Shown here in pieces: positions 11,651-21,218 of a DNA stretch of 64,000 nt; within the stretch, counting starts at the first letter, position 1; each line of letters starts with the position of its first letter. Position numbers and translations under genes: made by a program. The notes beneath the pieces are model-generated. The model had not been told where the DNA came from. It did not search any database and worked only from the letters and a program-made list of their open reading frames with translations. Origin of the DNA: Juglans regia (taxonomy: Eukaryota; Streptophyta; Magnoliopsida; Fagales; Juglandaceae); assembly GCF_001411555.2 (NCBI RefSeq), contig NC_049902.1, positions 11,785,888 to 11,849,887 of the forward strand, written 5' to 3'.

Positions 11651-13622
11651 TTTCTAATCCACACAACGTCACGTCACCCATACATCATAGTCCACAACAC
11701 TACACAACACAATTTCCAACTACGCCCAACATTTCACATACACAGCATATCACATCACCACACTACACAGCGAACTCCACAATACTAACAAAACAGTCCA
11801 CAACTTAACCAACCAACTTACATTTAACATAAATAACGTGGGATAGAGGGTTATACCATCGTCGGGGTTGACCCGTGCGTTGTTCGCTGACCATCACGGT
11901 CGATGACGTCGGAAGGGTTGTACATGGCGACTAACCCACGTACAGTGGCTATTCACCTTACATGGTGACTATTGGGGCATTTGGATAGCTAGGAGTGGTC
12001 TTGGAAGGGCTCATGGTGGCCTCAGGATGGTGGCGAGGGGCGAAACACGGTGGATCTAGCCGTGTACAGTGGCGATTAGCCACGAACAGTAGCTATTTTG
12101 GCCACTGGAGGTGACTAGAGGTGTGGGTCTAAGCGTAGGAGGGTTGGGTCGTGGTCTTGTGGTTGGGTCGTGGTCTTGTGGTGGTGTCGAGGTGGCACAT
12201 GTCGCACGGCAGCTCGTGAAGGAGCTTAGGCCCTGGGTTTCAACATGGGAAATCAGAGGGAGAGCTTGGCTGGTCGTTGGCTGGCCATGGAGGAGCTTAG
12301 GGAGTTGCGGTGGAGCTTATGGTGGCATTGGGGTGGCGCCACAGTGGCTGGAGGCGGCAGATCTGGGCCATGTGTGAGAGAGAGTGAGAGCTCGAGAGAG
12401 GTGGAGGGCTTGGCTGGCACGGAGGAGCTCGGAGAGGAGTCATGGTGGTCAGGGGAGGTGCTTGGTGGGGCTAGAACTGACGCAAGACAGTGCTAGGGCC
12501 GTTAGTGACGGTAAAACCTTGTGAAACCCATTTATGGGTAGTGTGCGTGTGAGTGACAGAGAGGGAGAGGGAAAGGGAGGTTCGTGGTGGCTGGGTTTGT
12601 GAACGGTGGTCACCGGTGTGAGGTGGTGGAGGTGCAGTGGCCTGGGTAGTCGCGTATGATGGCTAACGAGGGAAGAAATGGGTTTCACCCATTTCGGTTG
12701 GGTTACCGCAAGAGGAGAGAGGGAGCTGCATGTGGGGGAGGTGGGTGGTGGCTGGCTTAGTCGCTGATGTAAGGGGAAGTTGCCAGTGGTGGCGGTGAGA
12801 CTGGGCGGCCCACATCGGCATCGAGCTAAGAGAGAGAGAATCGAGTGAAAGGGAGGAGAGCTTGTAGCGTAAGCTAAGGGGAAAGGAGAGAGAGAGGGAA
12901 AGGGAAAGTGAGGGAGAAAGAGAGAGGGGCCTGGGTTTTAATCCTAACCCTTTACCTTGGGAACTTCAAATCGATCTAGCGGTGGGGAATTAAAACACTG
13001 ATTTAAAATGCGTAAACATTAAATTAACTAAAAGCACTGAGAGGAAATAAGATAGAATATTATTTAAACTAAACTTTAGTTTATAAAATAATATTCATTC
13101 ATCATTAATAAAATGATGAAGTCTTATTTAATATCTTTAAGAGAATAAAATCATTTAATTAATTATAGTTTTCAACATAATTTAAATCACATAACATTTT
13201 GAATAACTAAAATCATTTTAATAAAATGATATTAAAATTATTTCCTACAATTATAATATTTTTGGAGCTCTTAAAAAATATTATAATATTTTTGGAGCTC
13301 TTAAAAAATATTATAATTGTCTTATTTAAAATCAGGTTTGGTTCAATAACACTGGAAATACCCCATATAAATATTTTCAGGGCATTTAAAATAGAAAAAT
13401 GCTTAGTACAAGCGCCTCATGTAAGCGGTGCGTAAACGCTAGCTGATGTGGAAAAATGTAAACGCACCGTTTCAAAAAACTTGAGCGCACCATATCAAGG
13501 CTTTCCTCAATTTCCCTCTCTCTGCGTTTCCGTTTACAGACCTTCCACGCACGAAGCACATGTTTTGCTCTGCTCAGCCTCTGCTTCATTTGTTTTTCAC
13601 TTCTTTAGATCTATAGTTCTTC

Positions 13623-13859
13623 ATGCTTAATTGGCAGTCACAAAGATCAGTCATAAAGGTGTATTTATTTGTCACTCATAAGATGGAACTGATGAATCAA
13701 ATGACTGGGGGACTTCATACTATTTTAGAAGAAGAAGAGTCAAAGTCTGCAACCAAGGTTGAAGGTCTAAAGCCTCTGAAGATTGACGAAAAATTTGAGT
13801 TCAAAGATCGAATGGAAGAGATCCAAAAGGTTTACAAGAGCTACTCGGACAAAATCTGA
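13623..13859 (+). pseudogene. Unidentified host-gene fragment in the Pack-MULE
   Basis: An open frame of 78 codons. From the internal Met at 13683 it reads MELMNQMTGGLHTILEEEE, followed by charged sequence with KIDEKFEFKDRMEEIQ and a K/Y-rich end. The composition is that of a real protein rather than random AT-rich sequence, and a predicted amphipathic or coiled-coil nature is plausible. I do not recognise the family. It ends in a stop at 13857-13859 just before the duplicated segment, and is probably a captured N-terminal exon. Confidence 0.45.
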
Positions 13860-13945
13860 AAACTGGGTTTGGGAGAAATAACTAAAATGGGTTTGGGAGA
13901 AATCTGTTAATCATGAAATCTAGTGTTTTTCTTCATGAAATCTAA

Positions 13946-14127
13946 TAATGGGTTTGTTTTTCTTGGGGAAGAAATGTTTTTCAGAGGAAGGCCGATTTGT
14001 GGTTTCTGTAAGAAAGCGTTTTTCTTCATTGCCAGATGAAATCTAATAAATGGGTTTTTTTTTCTTAGGGAAGAAATGCTTTTCAGAGGAAGGCCGATTT
14101 GTGGTTTCTGTAAGAAATAGGTTTGGG
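13946..14127. repeat. Internal tandem duplication, about 100 bp unit
   Basis: Two copies of a segment containing GGGAAGAAATG and AGAGGAAGGCCGATTTGTGG followed by TTTCTGTAAGAAA occur at about 13946-14015 and 14048-14127. A shorter GGGTTTGGGAGAAAT duplication lies just upstream at 13863-13908. The whole stretch looks like repeated copies of an untranslated leader or intron within the Pack-MULE. Confidence 0.75.
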
Positions 14128-14141
14128 TTTTCTTCTAATAA

Positions 14142-14480
14142 ATGATTCTATTTATGGATTGGGAGGAGAAGTTAAAGGAGGTGGAAAAGTGCTTAGATCC
14201 TCAACTATGGCATGCGTGCTCCGGTGGAATGGTGCAAATGAGACTGGTTCTAGTGAATGCCAATGAGCCGGACTTTGAAGATGATGGGATTAGAGAGATT
14301 AATGGGTCTGAAACGCAAGAAAAACCGACCTTCTTTGCAAAGACGTTGACTCAATCGGATGCGAACAATGGCGGGGGTTTCTCTGTTCACGGTACTACGC
14401 AAAGACGATCTTTCCAAGGCTGGATTACTCGGTGGATCCCCCTTCATATGATCTTTCCGTGGCTAGAACTCCCTGGCTGA
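14142..14480 (+). pseudogene. Auxin response factor (ARF10/16/17 type) fragment
   Basis: The frame reads KEVEKCLDPQLWHACSGGMV, the conserved N-terminus of the ARF10/16/17 clade, from about 14169. It then jumps directly to VNANEPDFEDDG and ETQEKPTFFAKTLTQSDANN, the sequence entering the B3 DNA-binding domain. About 60 residues of the family sequence between these parts are missing. After GGGFSV a one-base shift scrambles the frame, while the DNA still resembles the B3 segment a little further. It ends in a stop at 14478-14480. ARFs bind auxin-response elements; this truncated piece lacks most of B3 and everything after it. It is a captured fragment. Confidence 0.9.
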
Positions 14481-15117
14481 AGATGTGAAGCACAAATCGC
14501 CGAACAAAATCAGAGGAAGAAGATGAGAAGTGGAGAAGTGAAATGGGAATGGAATCCAAAATGCACTGCACTTTTTTTTTTTTTAAATTAACAGTAGTTG
14601 CTACGTCATCAGCCGACTACATGACGACTGTAGCCGACGACTGTATATAGCAGAATTGTTTAAAATATTCAAGGACTTAAAAACACTAGGCTTAGTTTAG
14701 AAATCACTTAATATCTTTAAAAACATGCCATTGAGGTTCGACACGCATAACGAGACTCGCAGTCGAATTTGCTTACGTCAGAAAGAAAGAGTGGGGTGTT
14801 ACAGCCCTGGGGTGATCAGGCAAAGCCCATTTCAAAAATTTGGATCCAAGAATGGTAGTGAGTAAAAAATAAATAAATAAACTTTTCCCTAAGTTTTAGG
14901 TCGCCTCAAACCAAACTTTGCAATATTCCAACTTGCCTCTTGAAAAAAAATTATCGGCCCATATAAACATTCGACAAATCAATTGGCTTTCCACATGTAT
15001 AAATCCAAGATTTTTAGAAAGTGGTTTGGTGCTGATCTCGGGTGTTACATCCATAATAGGGGAGCACGCTCAGGCCATTGTCACCGACACCTGGGTTTTC
15101 ACGATAGCAAATCCGCA

Positions 15118-16290
15118 TGTAACGACCTGGTCTAATAATTCTAAGGTCAGAATATTGATAAATATTGGATTAGTATTACGAGATAAGTAGCATGACCATA
15201 TTCTCATACATATATTCAGTAAACGACATGACTTTTATAAAAATATTATGCATGTACACATTTTTACCTACCCAAATCATGATAAAATTATGAAAATCTA
15301 TGATTTTATGTGAAGATTTATACATTAAATTATTTATGAAAATTCATGATGTTATGAAAAGAGTTATGCATCAAAATATTTATGAGAAGCCATGCATAAT
15401 TTTATGTGAATATTTATACATCAAAACATTTATGAAAAATCATGATTTTATGTGAGGAAACGTTGTATCATGACATTTATGAAAGAATGTGATTTCATTT
15501 GAAATCTATGATATGATATGACAAGTATGCATGTGATTTCTTTTGAAATCTTTGATATGACAAGTATGCAAATATGATTATGATGAAGTATGAATGATAA
15601 GATATGTAACGACCTATGTTATGATATGAAGATGACATCTATGTTATGGGCATATTGCATTGTCAGGTCGTACATTCTGGTAGTGCACTCAATATGTCTT
15701 TCTTATGTATGGATTCCACAACTCGCAGCCACGGGCGGAATTAGAATCTACTTAGATTTGCTAACCCTAACTCATGGGGCCAACAGTGGGTATCGACCTA
15801 TGATAAATGAAAGGTAAGTTCATATTCATATTATTTACGTATATATTTATGAGTATGCACATTTTTCAAGAAACTTTATGTTTATTATGTTTACTGTATG
15901 ATGTATTGTTTATTGAGTATTCGACTCATTTTTGTATATTTTTAGTTTTAAACCACCACAGGTGATGACATTTATGAGGATGAGACTGCAAGACAAGATT
16001 TAACCCAGAGAAGCGAGGCAGAGGCCTAGACAAATTATGCTATGATTAGTTTTATGATTTAAGTTTTAAATAAATTATTTTAATAATCACATGAGACTTT
16101 AATATTTTTTTAAATAATTATTTCCGTAGACTCTATTTTGAATTTTAAATATTTAATAAGATTTGTTTTATTTATGGAATCTTTCGCATCTGGTGCGTCA
16201 TTGAAAAAAAAGTTTTTTTGTCAAATTTAATAGCACACTGACTTTCCAATAATTATAAAAAATGTCTTTATTGAAAAGCGGAGTGTTACA
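15118..16290 (+). mobile_element. Tekay-like solo LTR, 1173 bp
   Basis: It starts TGTAACGACCTGG at 15118 and ends GCGGAGTGTTACA at 16290. The block TTGAGTATTCGACTCATTTTTG near 15915 and the CCACGGGCGGAATTAGAATC block near 15735 recur in the other LTRs of this superfamily (43.2-43.84 kb in the same orientation, 9.4-9.8 kb inverted). No coding region is present. The five bases on each side (CCGCA and CTGGA) do not match, so either the TSD has decayed or the LTR arose by inter-element recombination. Confidence 0.72.
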
Positions 16291-16741
16291 CTGGAGGTGC
16301 TTGTCGAGGCTCCCAATATCTATACTCAGCCTCAAGTGACAGAACAGAAGTTGTGGCACAAAGATGTTTGGTGAAGAAGATGATGGGAACATGGATTCAA
16401 GCGACTCTCTAGTACGAAGATAAACACAACAACCAGCACGGCCTCATCGTTGGCCTTGGCATCCAGCAACCACTATACCTCAACTCTATCGCAACTCTCC
16501 AGCTCTACGTTGGCCATCACAAAAACACCTCCATTGGCGTCTTTGACAACAAAGAGCCATGCAAACTCCACAATAAATTTCATTCTCAAATCTCGTTGAT
16601 GTCCGCGGTGAGGTGAAGCTACTGGGTTGGAGTGGGGATCTCTGGGTGGAGCAGTTAGTAGATCGTCTTTTGGGTTTCAAGGATGTGAACAGGCCATAGG
16701 GGATTATCAACACTACTACCCACCTCCTTACCTAGAAATTT
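16291..16741 (+). other. Unassigned captured sequence upstream of SEC16 fragment
   Basis: Two protein-like stretches without a long frame: LEVLVEAPNIYTQPQV at 16291 onward, and a frame from about 16388 containing YEDKHNNQHGLIVGLG and LQLYVGHHKNTSIGVF, broken by one TAG near its start. Codon-like composition suggests exonic origin, but I cannot name a family. It belongs to the interior of the gene-carrying LTR element. Confidence 0.35.
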
Positions 16742-17777
16742 ATGGGAGGCTCAATTTCTGTTATGAACTTGATGGAAGTTGTCTTAGGATACATTGATGC
16801 TTCAAGCCTTGGATTGGGTGCCTCTTGTTATTTTCATGCTATGTGCCAACAATCCTTTCCAGGTCCATTGGTTGGTGGGAGTGTTGGAAGTAAAGAGTTG
16901 AACAAAGGGATTGACGAGAAGATAATAGGTTGTGAATCATCTGACATGGATTATATATAAAAAAAAAAAAAAAAAGAGTAGAGTATTGAGATTGCTTTTC
17001 TCTTTACTTAAGATAGATGGCCAGCATTATGGAAAACTTCGATCTTCTTTTGGTGTTGATGTTGTTTTGAAGGAAAATGATTCTCCTAAATTAGCAGTTG
17101 CTGAACTTTTTGCATCTGCCAAAAGGAATGGTGCACATTTCAAGGAGTACGGAGCTCTTAGCCACTTTCTGCAGAAATTGCCTCCTGAAGGACAACTAAT
17201 GGCAACTCCTTCTGAGGTACAAAATTTTCTTGTTTCTGGTAGAAAAAGAGAAGCTGTTCAATGTGCACTGGAAGGTCAACTGTGGGGACTTGCACTTGTG
17301 CTTGCTTCACAGCTTGGTGATCAGTTCTACGTTGATGCTGTGAAGAAAATGGCAGTTTGCTAGCTGGTTATAGGATCACCTCTTCGTACTTTATGCTTGC
17401 TAATTGCAAGGCATCCAACATAAGTTTTTTCTTCAGACACGACTAATTCTGGTCTTTTCGGTGCTTTTAGTATGCATCAATAGGCAGGAAAGATTGGAGA
17501 CAATTTTATGCTTGATGATTGGGAGGAAAATTTGGCAGTAATAACTGTAAATAGAACGAAAGATGATGAACTAGTACTTATTCATCTTGGAGATTTTCTA
17601 GTGAAGGAAATAAGTGAGATTACTACTGCACACATCAGCTACTTAGTTGCGGAAGCAAACTTTGAGTTGTATTAAAAAAGTGCCAGACTTTTTCTAATTG
17701 GAGCAGATCATTGGAAATTTGCTCGAACGTATGCTAGTCCAATCGCTATTCAGAGGACCGAGTTATATGAATATTTC
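16742..17777 (+). pseudogene. SEC16 (COPII coat scaffold) fragment
   Basis: From GGSISVMNLMEVV through QQSFPGPLVGGSVGSKELNK and LRLLFSLLKI to EVQNFLVSGRKREAVQCALE and QLWGLALVLASQLGDQFYVD, this matches the central conserved domain of plant SEC16, the scaffold of ER exit sites. After a stop at 17361-17363 homology goes on in shifted frames (DDWEENLAVI, VNRTKDDELVLIHLGDF, ADHWKFARTYASP, RTELYEYFKV) to about 17777. Stops, frameshifts and an A run at 16960-16974 make it non-coding. It reads through without obvious introns, which suggests capture from spliced RNA. It runs directly into CDPK sequence. Confidence 0.92.
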
Positions 17778-18100
17778 AAGGTGCTGAGAGTGGGGTTGCA
17801 CAAACCTGGCAATCTGATACCTGATACATATCGAGAAATTCTACTGGAAGCAAGTGATGTAGATAAGGATGGATATCTTGACTATGGGGAAATTTTAGTT
17901 ATCTTTGTTCACTTAAGAAAATGGGCAATGATGATGGGTACCTTTGCAAAGCCTTTGAATTCTTTGATCAAAACGGAAGTGGATATATAGAAATTGAGGA
18001 GCTACAAGATACCTTAGCTAATGAAATTGAGACAAGCAGTGAAGAAATCATTTATGCCATTATGAGTGATGTGGACAAACAAAGACTTGTAATTGTTTTC
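17778..18100 (+). pseudogene. Calcium-dependent protein kinase (CDPK) EF-hand fragment
   Basis: VGLHKPGNLIPDTYREIL leads into an EF-hand with SDVDKDGYLDYGEI as its calcium loop. After a frameshift near 17925 the sequence continues MGNDDGYLCKAFEFFDQNGS with loop residues GYIEIEELQD, the next EF-hand, and ANEIETSSEEIIYAIMSDVD. This is the calmodulin-like domain of CDPKs with the YIEIEEL signature. The kinase domain and the last EF-hand are absent. It abuts the SEC16 fragment in the same orientation with no linker, so the two were joined before or during capture. Confidence 0.9.
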
Positions 18101-18440
18101 AGATATGAAAAGTTGTGAACCAGTTATACGAGAGTGGGAGGCCCAATCTAAAGATGGGAAACTTGCAACGTTGGAACTCGCGCCTCTTCATATGGGTGCT
18201 TCTTCTTTCAAGGAGGCTATAAAGAAGAATGTGGAAATCTATTAGAATCTAAAGATTATCTTTGTTTTTTACCCTAGTGGATGGGCATTTGATAGCATTT
18301 GGCTCGTAGAAGTATGGACTACATCAAATGGAGTAAGAAAAGGCAAGGCAAGTTTCTTGAGTTTGCTACTGGAGTGGAAAATTTCAGTAGAACTAGTTTG
18401 GAAGCTATTCAACAATTGCACTCTTACGGTAAACCCTGAG
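18101..18440 (+). pseudogene. Third captured fragment, family not recognised
   Basis: In one frame after the CDPK part the sequence reads CEPVIREWEAQSKDGKLATL, LAPLHMGASSFKEAIKKNVE, a TAG at about 18242, then FYPSGWAFDSIWLVEVWTTS and KASFLEFATGVENFSRTSLE. This is convincing exon-like protein sequence of about 110 residues with one stop. I do not know the family. It ends just before the polypurine tract of the LTR element. It could instead be a remnant of the element's own ORF, but nothing resembles gag or pol. Confidence 0.45.
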
Positions 18441-18451
18441 AACAAGATTCT

Positions 18452-18466
18452 TTAAGGGGAGGGGAT
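18452..18466 (+). other. Polypurine tract
   Basis: The run AAGGGGAGGGGAT sits immediately upstream of the right LTR, where plus-strand synthesis would be primed. This fixes the element's orientation as +. Confidence 0.85.
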
Positions 18467-18949
18467 TATTATGAACCTAAGGTGAAACGTTTCCGTTTGA
18501 AGTTGTAGCTTGAAGAAATGGCGTTTTGCAATTTGAAGAGAAGTGTTGTCGTTGAGGCTTGGGGAGTATAAAACAGTTACATGGGTTTCTTAAGTTTAAG
18601 CTGTGCGTTTTGTTGAAGTGTACGTTTTGGGTCCTTTAGTCTGACATTTAGTACTATTATTTTTATTGGTCATTTTATAGTTATTTCCTTTTCTGTTAAG
18701 GCTATTGTATGGGTATAAGGGAGAGTCGAGAGAATGAAAGGGGGATTTGGAAATTGTCAAGGCTTTTGAAGTTTGTAAGGAGGTTGGAATCCCTCGAAGC
18801 AATCCTTTTTATCAATAGAATTTGTAACTCTCTTTAGCATTTTCACAAACATTTCATAGCCATCTCTGATTTTCATTACAACATCCATCGTTACATTTCC
18901 GTTCCCTTTCCTAGTTACATCACAACAATTTACAACAGGGTTCATAACA
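18467..18949 (+). repeat. Right LTR (483 bp) of the gene-carrying element
   Basis: Collinear with the left LTR at 5262-5757. The first dinucleotide is TA instead of TG, and it ends GGGTTCATAACA followed by the TSD copy TTAAC at 18950-18954. Substitutions and indels against the left LTR are easy to see by eye. Confidence 0.9.
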
Positions 18950-19838
18950 TTAACATAGTGTCCAAGATAGAGTACAATAGAAATGGATACTAAAGGACAA
19001 CAATGGCAGGAAGCTTCATCTAGCTCAAAACAAAAGTCATGTTCCTCTGTACCTTATTAGCACTCTTGTCAACATAAGGGGGGATCTCCCAAAAAGATTG
19101 AAGATTTCATCATCTTAAAACCCGAACTTTTAAAAATTTCCCACATTTTGACGAATTGTTTCATGGCGTGAGATGCCGATTATCGTAACAACATATTTAT
19201 ACATCTTGGAATCCTTGGAATCCCAGTTTTGGGAATCTATTCCATTTTCTCATCAAATGAAGTTCAAGGTATCATGGTGGGTTGAAAAGGAGCATAGGAA
19301 TAAAGTCATTTCTACTAACACCCACCTCTTGATACAGCGCAATAGCAGGCTTGATCTTGTTATTATAGTCATATGTTAAGAGTAAAGGGTTCCTAACAAT
19401 AGCTTTAGCATGCACTTCCCTCGACTCAACCAATGTCATAACAGATTCTAGCCACTCAAAAAAGTAATGATTTATTCGACAACTTAGAAACCTGGGGCCA
19501 CAATTGATCATCTTCACAAGATCATGAGCTCCAATACCCAAGCCACTAAGCATGTTAAGTTTGGATTGAAGGTCGGCAATGTTGGCCTGGCCTAAATAAG
19601 GGCGGCGAACAATTATCTTCGATATATCATCATCACCACAACCCCATTTCCTTAGAACATCAATGGAGTTTTTTGGGTGGTTTACAACTTCTACCCTTTC
19701 AACTTGGGTTGGACTTTTTGTCGAATATGTGGCAGTTGTGAAGACTAGAAAAAGTTTTGAAACTGATTCCCTAGGAAATGAGAGCAAATAGTGCGATGAA
19801 AATAATAATTTAACCAAAGCGAAGGCATACTGTAACAT
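18950..19838 (-). pseudogene. mTERF-family protein, copy A, N-terminal and central part
   Basis: From the ATG at 19838 the frame runs 188 codons (MLQYAFALVKLLFSSHYLLS...) with an N-terminus typical of a mitochondrial presequence (hydrophobic/basic, few acids) and mTERF repeats such as KWGCGDDDISKIIVRRP and SKLNMLSGLGIGAHDLVKMI. It stops early at 19272 after MLLFNPP. The remaining DNA to 18950 matches copy B with more stops and small deletions. At the site where copy B has lost 2 nt (35540/35541), copy A keeps the longer form (near 19166). The gene continues at 5261 across the LTR element. Confidence 0.9.
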
Positions 19839-20142
19839 ATCAATCTTGCAATTGAAGAATCAGTGATAAGGGCTTTATGGCTAAGGCTACAAGATTCAAT
19901 ATGAAATGCTCAAAATGGGAATTATGTGGGCATTAATTGATTTAGACGACTATTTAAATACAATACGTCATCAGCATATATCGACATTTATTGAAAACCT
20001 CACAAGCCCAAACTTCTCAGTGAGTTGTACCAAATGGATTTTCTGCATATTGAATATACCGAAATAAATAAATAAATTAACATGCTTAGAAAAAAATAAA
20101 GACAACAAATATCTACACATGTAATAAAGAAGGAACTGAAAA

Positions 20143-20452
20143 AGTTGAAGGATATGTTTTGGTCAAGTTACCAAAACAAAGTGTATTAACTGTAATTTGT
20201 AGATAATTACAAGAGACAACCAACACATAAGGTTGCTACTGATAAGTATAAAGAATTCAAATGATAAGGATAAAATACAAGTGATAACTCATCCGGTAGG
20301 ATAAGTGGTGGTTGTTACATATCAGATACCATAGTGTTTATCTATGGTCAAGTAGTTGCTTATCTTTAGGAACAATATGTTGCAGATGATGATTGTCGAT
20401 TTCATATTTATCCAGTTGGTTATCTTCAATGTTATCTCTAACAGAAATTATC
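20143..20452. other. 310-bp segment absent from mTERF copy B
   Basis: In copy B the flanking sequences (GAAGGAATTG and CCTCCAAATTTACG, near 36510) are joined directly. Here about 310 bp separate them. The segment has no ORF, no clear terminal repeat and no clear TSD, so I cannot tell an insertion here from a deletion in copy B. Confidence 0.55.
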
Positions 20453-21194
20453 TCCAAATTTACGAAATTAATCTAATTATGATGACCAAAATCTATTTAA
20501 GGTAAGATAAAACAGCAAGTGCAGACCAAAATCTATTTCCTTATATAATATGAATACATAATGTTCTTGTATTCAAATTCTTTCTTTCATATGTATTTCT
20601 TATGTTGTTATGCTGTGTAATTGTATTTTGCATCTTTTTTCTCATTGATCGTGTATACACGTGTTTTTTTTTTCTTATGTAGACTTTGTCTCTTTTAATC
20701 AATGTTGATTCTGACTATAAACAATTAGACATTATGCCTTTCCTAAACATAGAAATCGTATCTACTCTTAGATATTAATTTCATATTGATCGTGCTACTC
20801 ATTAGTTCCTTTCGATATGGTTTTCTACCATTCTATGCAATTGTTGGAAGAATTATTTTCTTCACTAATATAATGAAAAATGGTAAGGTTATATTAAGAA
20901 ATCAACAAAATTTCCTTGGGGATCCAATCAATTAACATTTTTATATACTAAGTTCTTCTTTTAAAACTTCACAAGGTCGTGGAGAAAAACCCACAAAAAC
21001 AAATTGTGTATAGTGCCTTGCTAGATGAAAAAAAAAAAGATCTACGTTGAAAAAGAAGAGAAATATATGTTTAATAGAAAGTATCTAAAAGTGATGTTGT
21101 TCAATTGGGATAATCTTCTCTATTTCATGTTGATCAACCAAATGTCTCAGACAATGATGTAAATTTTTTTATGAACGACATTGAGAACTCGTTA

Positions 21195-21218
21195 AATAAT
21201 AATAATAATAATAATAAT
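21195..21218. repeat. (AAT)8 microsatellite
   Basis: Eight AAT units in the 5' part of Helitron copy B. Confidence 0.95.

Larger units (their letters stand above)
13394..14658 (+). mobile_element. Pack-MULE-like transposon with host-gene fragments
   Basis: A perfect 9-bp duplication TTTAAAATA at 13385-13393 and 14659-14667 flanks the element; 9 bp is typical of Mutator-like transposition. The ends share a degenerate terminal inverted repeat: GAAAAATGCTTAGTACAAGCG at the left, and at the right (reverse complement) CAATTCTGCTATATACAGTC, with TGCT, TACA and CG in register. Inside are a piece of an unidentified gene (13623-13859), an internal duplication and an ARF10/16 fragment (14142-14480). 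No transposase is present. It inserted into a solo LTR, so it is younger than that LTR. Confidence 0.83.
9156..14803 (-). mobile_element. Inner solo LTR, Tekay-like, TSD (A/G)CCCT (interrupted)
   Basis: It starts TGTAACCCCCG at 9156 and ends GGGGTGTTACA at 14803. The flanks ACCCT (9151-9155) and GCCCT (14804-14808) match at four of five bases. A GTCGAATACTCAGTAAGCA block near 9455 marks minus orientation. Internal order is a C-rich part (10.4-11.8 kb) with palindromes, a G+C-rich low-complexity part (11.84-12.96 kb), then an AT-rich part ending TTGGTTCAATAACAC...ATACCCC near 13350. The same order recurs at 37.4-40.1 kb. The ARF-carrying transposon 13394-14658 sits inside. Without it the LTR is about 4.4 kb. 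Confidence 0.75.
6622..15049 (-). mobile_element. Outer solo LTR, Tekay-like, TSD TCCAT (interrupted)
   Basis: It starts TGTAACACCCC at 6622 and ends CTCGGGTGTTACA at 15049. TCCAT is duplicated at 6617-6621 and 15050-15054. It is split by a second solo LTR at 9156-14803, so its own sequence is 6622-9155 plus 14804-15049 (about 2.8 kb). No pol coding is visible. A GCTGAGTTATC...TTTAGTAAGC block near 7000 is the reverse of the TGAGTATTCGACTCA block seen in sister LTRs, which places it on the minus strand. It includes a G+C-rich stretch at 8250-8950 with a (GA)n run. Solo LTRs arise by recombination between the two LTRs of one element. Confidence 0.8.
5262..18949 (+). mobile_element. LTR element carrying host-gene fragments, inserted in mTERF copy A
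   Basis: Two LTRs (5262-5757 and 18467-18949) start TGTTATGAACC / TATTATGAACC and end GGGTTCATAACA. A primer-binding-like TGGTATCTAGAGCC follows the left LTR, a purine tract (AAGGGGAGGGGAT) precedes the right LTR, and TTAAC is duplicated at 5257-5261 and 18950-18954. Mentally removing the element joins the two halves of mTERF copy A in the order seen in copy B. No gag, protease, RT or integrase is recognisable inside. Instead the interior holds two overlapping unknown ORFs, then SEC16, CDPK and an unidentified gene fragment, all on the + strand. Removing the nested LTR insertions leaves an original element of about 4.1 kb. The element must have been mobilised in trans. Confidence 0.88.

Noticed and set aside
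11292..11808. Three overlapping His/Thr/Tyr-rich ORFs
   Set aside because: By-products of the C-rich LTR section with the spaced palindromes; all frames are open because of base composition.
12111..12688. ORFs of 80-90 codons on both strands in G+C-rich sequence
   Set aside because: They lie in the low-complexity part of a Tekay-like LTR, are rich in G/V/W/R or P/S/H by composition, show no domain, and the same type of sequence recurs at 38.8-39.4 kb without a conserved frame.
15113..16295. TSD for the solo LTR 15118-16290
   Set aside because: CCGCA and CTGGA do not match, so no TSD is claimed.
20483..20546. Direct repeat GACCAAAATCTATTT taken as a TSD of Helitron copy B
   Set aside because: Helitrons make no TSD, and the second copy may be chance microhomology at the junction; used only as a hint to the boundary.
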